Positions 55,127 through 64,000 of a stretch of DNA of 64,000 bases are shown here, one piece after another. Source of the stretch: a bacterium. Lineage in GTDB: Bacteria; Hinthialibacterota; Hinthialibacteria; H5-UNCL2. The DNA is taken from assembly GCA_015075175.1 (NCBI GenBank), contig JABTUV010000004.1, positions 310,001 to 374,000 of the forward strand, given 5' to 3'. The notes beneath the pieces are model-generated. The model worked only from the letters and a program-made list of their open reading frames with translations. It was not told the origin of the DNA and did no database searches. A program made the translations under genes and the position numbers. Numbering within the stretch: position 1 is the first letter of the stretch; the number at the start of each line of letters is the position of its first letter.

Positions 55127-56532
55127 GGTTTCTCCTCCGGCGGGCGGAGATGGCCGCGCAGGGTGTTGCGGGAGATGCCCAGAATCTGCGCGGCCTTGAC
55201 CTGGTTGCCCTTGACGCGCTCCAGGATGCGGGGGATGAGCCGGCGCTGCAGGTCGGGCAGGAGCGCGACCGGACCGACCTGCCCGGACCGGCGCACGGCC
55301 AGCTCGAAACCAGGCGGTCCAGGAGCGCCTCCAGCTGTTCGGTAGGAGCCGGCCGAGACGGATGGCGCGACCGCAGCGGGACGCCGCACCTCCTCGGGCA
55401 GGTCATCGACCGTGATGACGCCGCCGCGGCAGGTCGCCGCCGCCTTGCGCAGCGCGTTTCCATCTGCCGCACGTTGCCCGGCCAGGGATGCCGCCGCAAC
55501 AACTCCATCGCCCCGCCTGCAGTTGCAGCCGCCCCTCGTACCGACGTAGCGACAACTTGGAGAGAAAATGGTCCACCAACAAGGCGATGTCCTCGCGCCG
55601 CTCGCGCAGAGCCGGCAGATGGACGTTGACCACGTTCAGTCGGTAGAAGAGATCGGCGCGTAGGGCGCCGCGCTCCACCTCGGACGAGGTCGCGATTGGT
55701 GGCCGCGATCACGCGCGCATCGCTCCTGACTTCCTCCGTGCCGCCCACGCGCTGAAACGTCCTCCTCCAGGAGCCGCAACAGCTTGCCTTGCACCGAGGG
55801 GGCCAGCTCGCCCACTTCGTCCAGAAAAATGGTCCCGCCGTGGCACTGTTCGAACTTGCCCACGCGCCGGCCCAGCGCCCCCGTGAAGGCGCCCTTCTCG
55901 TGGCCGAAAAACTCGCTCTCCAGGAGCGTCTCGGGGATGGCGGCGCAGTTGACGGGAAGAAATATCTGCTCGGCGCGCCGGCTGTGCCGATGGATGGCCC
56001 GAGCCACCAGCTCCTTGCCCGTGCCGCTCTCCCCGGTAATCAGCACCGGCACATCCTGGCTGGCCACGCGGCCGATGAGTTTGTAAACCTCCTGCATGGA
56101 GGCGGCGCGGCCCACGATCTCGTCGCTGACGTCGGCGGCGGGAGCGGCCTGCCGGCCCTCTCTCCAGGCGCGTCGCGTCTCCAGCGCCCGGCTGATCAGC
56201 CCCCGCATCTCCGGCACTTCAAACGGCTTGAGAATGTAATCGAAAGCGCCCAGCTTGATCCCCTCGATGGTGGTCTCCGTCGTCGCGTAAGCCGTCATCA
56301 GGATCACAAAAGGCCGCGGTTCCAATCGGCTGATTGCGCGCAGCGTCTCCAGTCCCGACATGCCGCCCATGCGGATGTCCATCACCACCAGGTCGTAGTC
56401 GTCGCGCTCCAGAAGCCCCAGCGCCTCCTCGCCGGACCGGCAGGTCTCGACCGCGTGCGGATCGTCGCGCAGCATCCGCCGGAAGCTGTGCAACACGTCC
56501 GGATCATCGTCCACGATGAGAATGCGGGCCAT
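55123..56532 (-). CDS. NtrC-type sigma-54 response regulator (several frameshifts)
   Basis: Two-component activator of RpoN promoters, about 470 aa. Receiver: [20 protein letters not shown], phospho-Asp in [13 protein letters not shown], Lys in [14 protein letters not shown]+ domain: [20 protein letters not shown] (Walker A), [20 protein letters not shown] with intact [26 protein letters not shown] (Walker B), [20 protein letters not shown] and [10 protein letters not shown]-terminal Fis [23 protein letters not shown]. From about 55770 to 55330 at least four frame changes split the AAA+ and linker region. ATG 56532 is clear. No sensor kinase is adjacent; the following membrane protein is translationally coupled. 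Confidence 0.9.
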
Positions 56533-56604
56533 GTCTCTTCCCCGCCCCAACGGTTCGCCGCCCCGCGATGTCTCGCCGGTCCGACGATTTTGGGGATTGT
56601 CCAA

Positions 56605-56633
56605 TTGACAGCGTCGGATGCCTCGTCTAGCAT
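56605..56633 (+). promoter_or_regulatory. Candidate carA promoter and leader
   Basis: TTGACA (56605-56610), 17-bp spacer, TAGCAT (56628-56633). It leaves a leader of about 140 nt with an R5 hairpin (56715-56732) before the GTG start. Confidence 0.55.
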
Positions 56634-56778
56634 CATCCGATTTTGCCCAGGCTCTTGGGAAGTCACTCTATTCGGAGCGCCGGAAGACTGTCAACGGCTT
56701 TCCCGGTATGGAGTGCGGCAGCTTGCTGCCGCAATGGCGCGCCCGAGAAGGCGGCGTAGAGAAAGGCGAGGAGTTTCG

Positions 56779-57979
56779 GTGGAGGGTAGGGTCGCCCGGC
56801 TGGCGCTTGAGGACGGCAGGATTTTCGTGGGTCGCGGCTTCGGCGGCGCCCGCGAGAGCGAGGGGGAAGTCGTTTTTAACACCAGCATGACCGGCTACCA
56901 GGAAATCTGCGCCGACCCCTCCTATAAAGGCCAGATCATGGTCTTCACGTATCCCCTGATCGGCAACGTGGGGACCAATGCGCTGGACCAGGAATCCGAA
57001 TCGATCTACGTGTCCGGCGTGGTGTGCCGGGAATTGTCCCCTCTCGCCTCGAATTGGCGCAGCCGCGAGACCTTTCCTGATTACCTGGCGCGGCACAACG
57101 TGCCGGGCGTCGCCGGCGTGGACACGCGCGCTCTGGTCCGGCATCTCCGCGCGACGGCGGGGTCCTGCGCGGCGTCATCTCGCTGGACGAGACGGCCGAC
57201 AACGCCGCCGCGCTGGTAGAACGGGCGCAGCGGGTCCCTCCATGGCCGGCTGCGACCTGGCCAGCGTGGTCACCGATCCCCACTCGTACGTCTGGCAGAC
57301 GCAGCCGCTGAACCTGCCCGCCATCACCAAGGCCGACGATGCCCACCGGCTCTACCTGGATTACGAAGAACAATACGGGCGAATCGACCAGGCGATCTAT
57401 GCGGGCGACTACGGCGGGGCGGGCGAGCCGTTGGTCGTGGCCTACGGTTTCGGCATCAAGCGCAACATCCTGAGATTACTCCGGGCGCAGGGCATGCGCG
57501 TGCGTGTCGTGCCCGCCCAGACCTCGGCCGCCGACGTGCTGGCGATGAACCCGGCGGGGGTTTTCCTCTCCAACGGTCCCGGCGATCCCGAGCCGGTGGA
57601 TTACGCGATCAGGAACATCCGAGAACTCATGGGCAGGCGGCCCATCTTCGCCATCTGCCTGGGCCATCAGCTGCTGGCGTTGGCGGCGGGCGCCCGCACC
57701 TACAAACTCAAGTTCGGCCATCGCGGCGCCAACCAGCCGGTCAAGGACCTGACGACCGGCCGCGTCTGGATCACCAGCCAGAATCACGGCTTCTGCGTGG
57801 ATCGCGACAGCCTGGCCGGAAGCGGGCTGGAGGTGACGCAGATCAATCTCAACGACCAGACGGTCGAGGCGCTGGCGGACGAAAAGCGGCGGATTCTGAC
57901 CGTGCAGTATCATCCCGAGGCCTCGCCCGGCCCGCACGATACGGCGGAGCTGTTCCGGCGGTTTCGAGAGCGACTTTAG
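56779..57979 (+). CDS. carA: Carbamoyl-phosphate synthase small subunit (frameshifted)
   Basis: Glutaminase subunit feeding ammonia to CarB for arginine and pyrimidine synthesis. GTG 56779 follows GAGGAG. N-domain: [50 protein letters not shown]-type [15 protein letters not shown]. The class I amidotransferase has [20 protein letters not shown] (nucleophile Cys), SQNHGFCVD and [20 protein letters not shown] (His, Glu). Frame changes near 57160 and 57232 interrupt the junction; restoring them gives [20 protein letters not shown] and [12 protein letters not shown]. CarB follows after 253 bp of repeat DNA. Confidence 0.93.
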
Positions 57980-58232
57980 CGGCGGCGAGCTGCCGCCTCG
58001 CAATCGTAATCGATTGCGGTTCGTAATCTTGCTCCTGCTCGTGCTCGTCGTCGCAACTGTCATTTCGACCGAAGGGAGAAATCTTCCGCATCGCACCCGT
58101 GCCGCGGCAACAGCGGGAAGGATTTCTCCCTTCGGTCGAAATGACAACTCTATCCGCAGCGGTAAGAGTTACGATTGCGAGCACGAGCAAGATGGTGCTT
58201 GCGAATTGTAATTACTCCATACGAGGACGCGC
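57980..58232. repeat. R8-nested R1 element between carA and carB
   Basis: R1 palindrome at 58058-58146 (TGTCATTTCGACCGAAGGG...CCCTTCGGTCGAAATGACA). Outside it, CTTGCTCCTGCTCGTGCTCG (58028-58047) pairs with CGAGCACGAGCAAG (58180-58193), and CGTAATC/GATTACG words flank that: an R1 inside an R8 palindrome. No gene. Confidence 0.9.
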
Positions 58233-61574
<3,342 letters not shown>

Positions 61575-61702
61575 CAGCTGGGGACAGTCACCGATTTCCG
61601 CCGTGAGGCCCCGCGAAAAAAGCAAGTTCTCCCTGCGGAAATCGGTGACTTTCACGCCCATGCCGGTCGTCCGGCGGAAATGGGCGACCGTCCCGGGCTG
61701 GG
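61575..61702. repeat. R2 inverted repeat between carB and xylA
   Basis: GGGGACAGTCACCGATTTCC (61580) pairs with GGAAATCGGTGACTTTC (61637), and a further half CGGCGGAAATGGGCGACCGT (61671) follows. It separates two convergent genes and may terminate both. Confidence 0.85.
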
Positions 61703-63016
61703 CTAGCCGAAGATGGCGGCGTTGAGCAGGTTCTCCAGCATCTCCTGGCGCCCGCTCTCGACCTTGGGTTCGCCGTGCGCCAGCGTATAGGCCTCCAACT
61801 CGCGAAAGCCCAGCCGGTTCTTCTCGATTTCCTGGCCCAGCCCCTTGTCCCAACCGATGTAGCGCGCCTTCTTGAATTTCTCGAACTTGCCCTCCTTCAA
61901 CAGGCGCGCGGCGGCTTTCAGCCCCAACGCGAAGGCGTCCATGCCGCCGATGTGCGCGTGAAAGAGATCGACCGGCTCAATCGACTGCCGCCGCACCTTG
62001 GCGTCGAAGTTCAACCCGCCCGTCGTGAAGCCGCCCGCGCGCAGGATGGTGTACATCGCCAGCGTGGTGTCGTATACGTCGGTAGGAAACTGATCCGTGT
62101 CCCAACCCAATAGGAGATCGCCGCGGTTGGCATCGACCGAGCCTAAGAGTCCCACCGCGGCGGCATACTCCAGTTCATGCTGGAAGCTGTGCCCCGCCAA
62201 AGTGCCGTGATTGGCCTCCAGGTTGAACTTGAAGTGGTCGACCAGGTCGTTTTGCAGGAGAAATGCGTGGCAAGCGGCCGCGTCGAAGTCGTATTGATGC
62301 TTGGTCGGCTCCTTGGGCTTGGGCTCGATGTACAACTGGCCCGCAAAACCGATCGATTTTTTATAGTCCACGGCCATGTGGAGAAAGCGCGCCAGATGGT
62401 CCAGCTCGCGCTTCATGTCGGTGTTCAGGAGCGTCTCGTAGCCCTCGCGGCCACCCCAGAAGACGTAACCGCCGCCGCCCAGCTCGTGCGTGATTTCCAT
62501 CGCCTTCTTGACCTGGCTGGCGGCGTAGGCGAACACCTCGGGCCAGGGACTGGTCGCCGCGCCCGCCATGAAGCGGCGATGGGAAAAGAGGTTGGACGTA
62601 CCCCAGAGCAGCGACACGTCGTGGTCCTTCTGCAGCTGCCTGGCCAGCTTCACCATCTTGTCCAGGCGCCGGTTGGTCTCGGCCAGCGTCTCGGCCTCGG
62701 GCGCGATGTCCCGGTCGTGAAAACACCAGAAGGAAACGCCCAGCTTGGAGAAGAACTCGAAGGCCGCGCGCAGCGTCATTTGACCGCCGCCTGCATGGGA
62801 TCGCTGGAAGCATGGTAGGCGCGGATCATCGTCCGGCCAGAGGGATCGGCACCCAACCCCTTGAAGGTGTGCCAATAGCAACGGCGAAACGAAAATGGTC
62901 GGCCATTTTCTTGCCCAGCACCTTCCTTGGGATTATAATGCGGCTTGAAGGCGAGCGGATTCCGGCTGTCGGCCCCTCGTAGCGGATGGGTTTGACCTCG
63001 GGAAGAAAGCGCGCAT
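61703..63016 (-). CDS. xylA: Xylose isomerase (frameshifted N-terminus)
   Basis: D-xylose to D-xylulose isomerase, about 437 aa when repaired. ATG 63016 follows AAGGAGG. N-terminal text is spread over frames: [49 protein letters not shown] and [18 protein letters not shown]. The clean frame from 62780 has [20 protein letters not shown] (catalytic His and Asp), [19 protein letters not shown] (metal Glu), [20 protein letters not shown] and [20 protein letters not shown]. At least four one-base errors, e.g. CCC for CCCC near 63005. It lies downstream of the fucose-isomerase-like gene on the same strand; together they suggest pentose or deoxysugar use. No xylulokinase seen. Confidence 0.93.
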
Positions 63017-63045
63017 GGTTGCAGTGCCTCCTTGTCGCAAAGCAC

Positions 63046-63168
63046 GTAGCGCCGGCATCATGCCGGCTTGCGGGTCGGCATCCTGCCGACGCGCTTGGCG
63101 ACTCTCGCGCGTACGCACAAAGCGTGGGGCGGACGCCCGCCACGCGCCGGCATGATGCCGGCGCTACC
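63046..63168. repeat. R6 inverted repeat upstream of xylA
   Basis: GTAGCGCCGGCATCATGCCG (63046) pairs with CGGCATGATGCCGGCGCTAC (63148-63167), with an inner CGGGTCGGCATCCTGCCGAC. It overlaps the probable C-terminal end of the upstream isomerase-like gene. Confidence 0.9.
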
Positions 63169-64000
63169 GTCTCAGCCCACCTCGGCTCTCGGCGCGGCGT
63201 GTGTCCGGCGAATGCACCGGCGTGATCCCAGAACATCTGGCAGAACTCAGCAGATCGCGCCGATGATCGCCGTAAAAGACCACCTGGTGGAAGCCCAGCA
63301 CGTCGCGGCAGTCCTCGATCCGGTCCATGGCGATCTCGAAGCTGGTGCGACATCCACCCGCCGGCGGGGTCGCCACGTTCCCTACAACCGTGCCGGTGTC
63401 GATGATAAGCTTCTCCGGCCCGTCAAACAACGCCAGCGTCACCTTCTGCCCCTCTTTCCAGAGTACCTGCATGGAGACGCCGATGTCGGACTCCGAGTGC
63501 GAGCGCAGGATGTAAGGCTCCTGCTTCACGTCAAACCCATTGAGCCGTGTGCCGCAGGTGCAATGGGCGGCGATGAGAAGGTTCTTGACCGTCTCGGGCA
63601 CGGGATCGTTCATGAAGCCGGGCTTGTCGAAGAGATAGCTGACGAGCAGAAGCGAGAGGGCGGCGTTGCGGTCGGCCTCGCAGCCGTAGGTGACGCCATG
63701 ATCCTGAAAGATGCTGGCGGCCATGCAGGGCGGCGTGGGCACGACCTTGGTCGACACCATCCCCAGGCAATCGGTCGTGAGCGCATGGCACTGCTCGCGC
63801 GCCAGCAGCCGCTTGGCGGTCACGTAGGACCGGGCCGCGTTCAACAGATCGTCGCGGCTCGGTTCCACCACTTTTTTCGCCCGACGGCGCATGTGCGAGG
63901 CGATCTCCTTCATCTCGTCCGTGACCGGCGCCTGGGCGAAGAGTTCGTGCAATTCGTTGCGAGGAATGTACTGAAGGGTCGTGCCGATGCCCTCCCACTT
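63164..64000 (-). CDS. L-fucose isomerase-like protein (partial, 5' end outside)
   Basis: C-terminal 260-280 residues of an L-fucose/L-arabinose isomerase-fold protein (COG2407 type). Blocks: LAREQCHALTTDCLGMVSTK, TPPCMAASIFQDHGVTYGCE + ADRNAALSLLLV (the substrate-pocket region with C-M-A and C-E-x-D), LIAAHCTCGTRLNGF, EPYILRSHSESDIGVSMQVL + W, VTLALFDGPEKLIIDTGTVV and CRTSFEIAMDR. A frame change near 63245 leads either to a stop at 63164 or, more naturally, to SSAEFCQMFWDHAGAFAGHT and then into the R6 repeat. The gene enters from beyond 64000. Substrate not assignable. Confidence 0.82.
   Translation of the reverse strand, partial: KWEGIGTTLQYIPRNELHELFAQAPVTDEMKEIASHMRRRAKKVVEPSRDDLLNAARSYVTAKRLLAREQCHALTTDCLGMVSTKVVPTPPCMAASIFQDHGVTYGCEADRNAALSLLLVSYLFDKPGFMNDPVPETVKNLLIAAHCTCGTRLNGFDVKQEPYILRSHSESDIGVSMQVLWKEGQKVTLALFDGPEKLIIDTGTVVGNVATPPAGGCRTSFEIAMDRIEDCRDVLGFHQVVFYGDHRRDLLSSARCSGITPVHSPDTRRAESRGGLRR

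Overview
The window is GC-rich bacterial chromosome. It carries no phage, plasmid or CRISPR signal, and only one insertion-sequence relic, at the left edge. Core genes (tpiA, plsY, gpsA, recJ, tsaE/tsaB/rimI, carAB, two tRNAs) are mixed with secreted modular esterases carrying LamG, cohesin-like and dockerin modules, a sugar-polymer hydrolase, two sugar isomerases, an oligopeptide ABC importer, a nitric-oxide response module and a minimal LexA/ImuB mutasome. This suggests a free-living Gram-negative-type saprotroph from a little-cultured phylum such as Hydrogenedentota, Sumerlaeota or another PVC/FCB-like group. That placement is inference only. Many conserved genes break by one base, mostly inside short homopolymers, so the sequence behaves like an unpolished metagenome or single-platform assembly. 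I annotate such genes as CDS with the frameshift noted.

Layout. 1-1870: IS110-family transposase relic, a 108-bp tandem duplication and no other gene. 1.9-2.9 kb: divergent thymidylate synthase. 3.8-6.9 kb (minus): tRNA-Pro, MerR regulator, gpsA, plsY, tpiA. 7.1-8.5 kb: cupin and RNA methyltransferase, divergent. 8.5-13.5 kb (minus): fatty acyl-CoA ligase, recJ and glycosyltransferase as an overlapping operon. 14-18.6 kb: secreted glycoside hydrolase with an inserted LamG domain, and sialate O-acetylesterase. 18.8-20.9 kb: elongation factor G paralogue. 21-28.5 kb: twin LamG/esterase/cohesin-like/dockerin proteins separated by an 824-bp block of 40-bp tandem repeats and inverted repeats. 28.5-30.6 kb: lexA-imuB. 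31.1-33.8 kb (minus): M24-like protein and LarA, the latter preceded by a structured leader with an intrinsic terminator. 34.2-35.9 kb: corrinoid protein, small hypothetical, DUF2062. 36.3-40.8 kb (minus): nfeD, TPR protein, 5-FTHF cyclo-ligase, tsaE, tsaB, rimI. 40.9-43.5 kb: Rrf2-NnrS-hemerythrin. 44-51 kb (minus): two anchored peptide-binding proteins, OppB, OppC. 51.1 kb: tRNA-Ala. 51.2-56.5 kb (minus): sigma-54 response regulator, membrane protein, hypothetical, then DUF6132 and CoA-disulfide reductase-rhodanese. 56.8-61.6 kb: carA, carB. 61.7-64 kb (minus): fucose-isomerase-like protein and xylose isomerase.

The most distinctive feature is the interspersed repeat population. I name the families here and use the labels below. 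R1: palindrome with TGTCATTTCGACC ends. R2: GGGACAGTCACC / GGGTCAGCGCC inverted repeats. R3: motif ending CTGCGCAACTAC. R4: composite with GAAACCGACAGGGCTGAG-like text. R5: GCGGCAGCTTGCTGCCGC hairpin. R6: CCGGCATCATGCCGG. R7: CCCATAGGTCCCATGGG. R8: CGATTACGAGCACGAGC-like. They fill nearly every intergenic gap, supply stop codons to several genes, sit in frame inside two coding regions, supply a ribosome binding site to oppC, and at three loci R1 has sprouted a short tandem array from one end. The arrays translate to protein repeats in LexA and in a peptide-binding protein.
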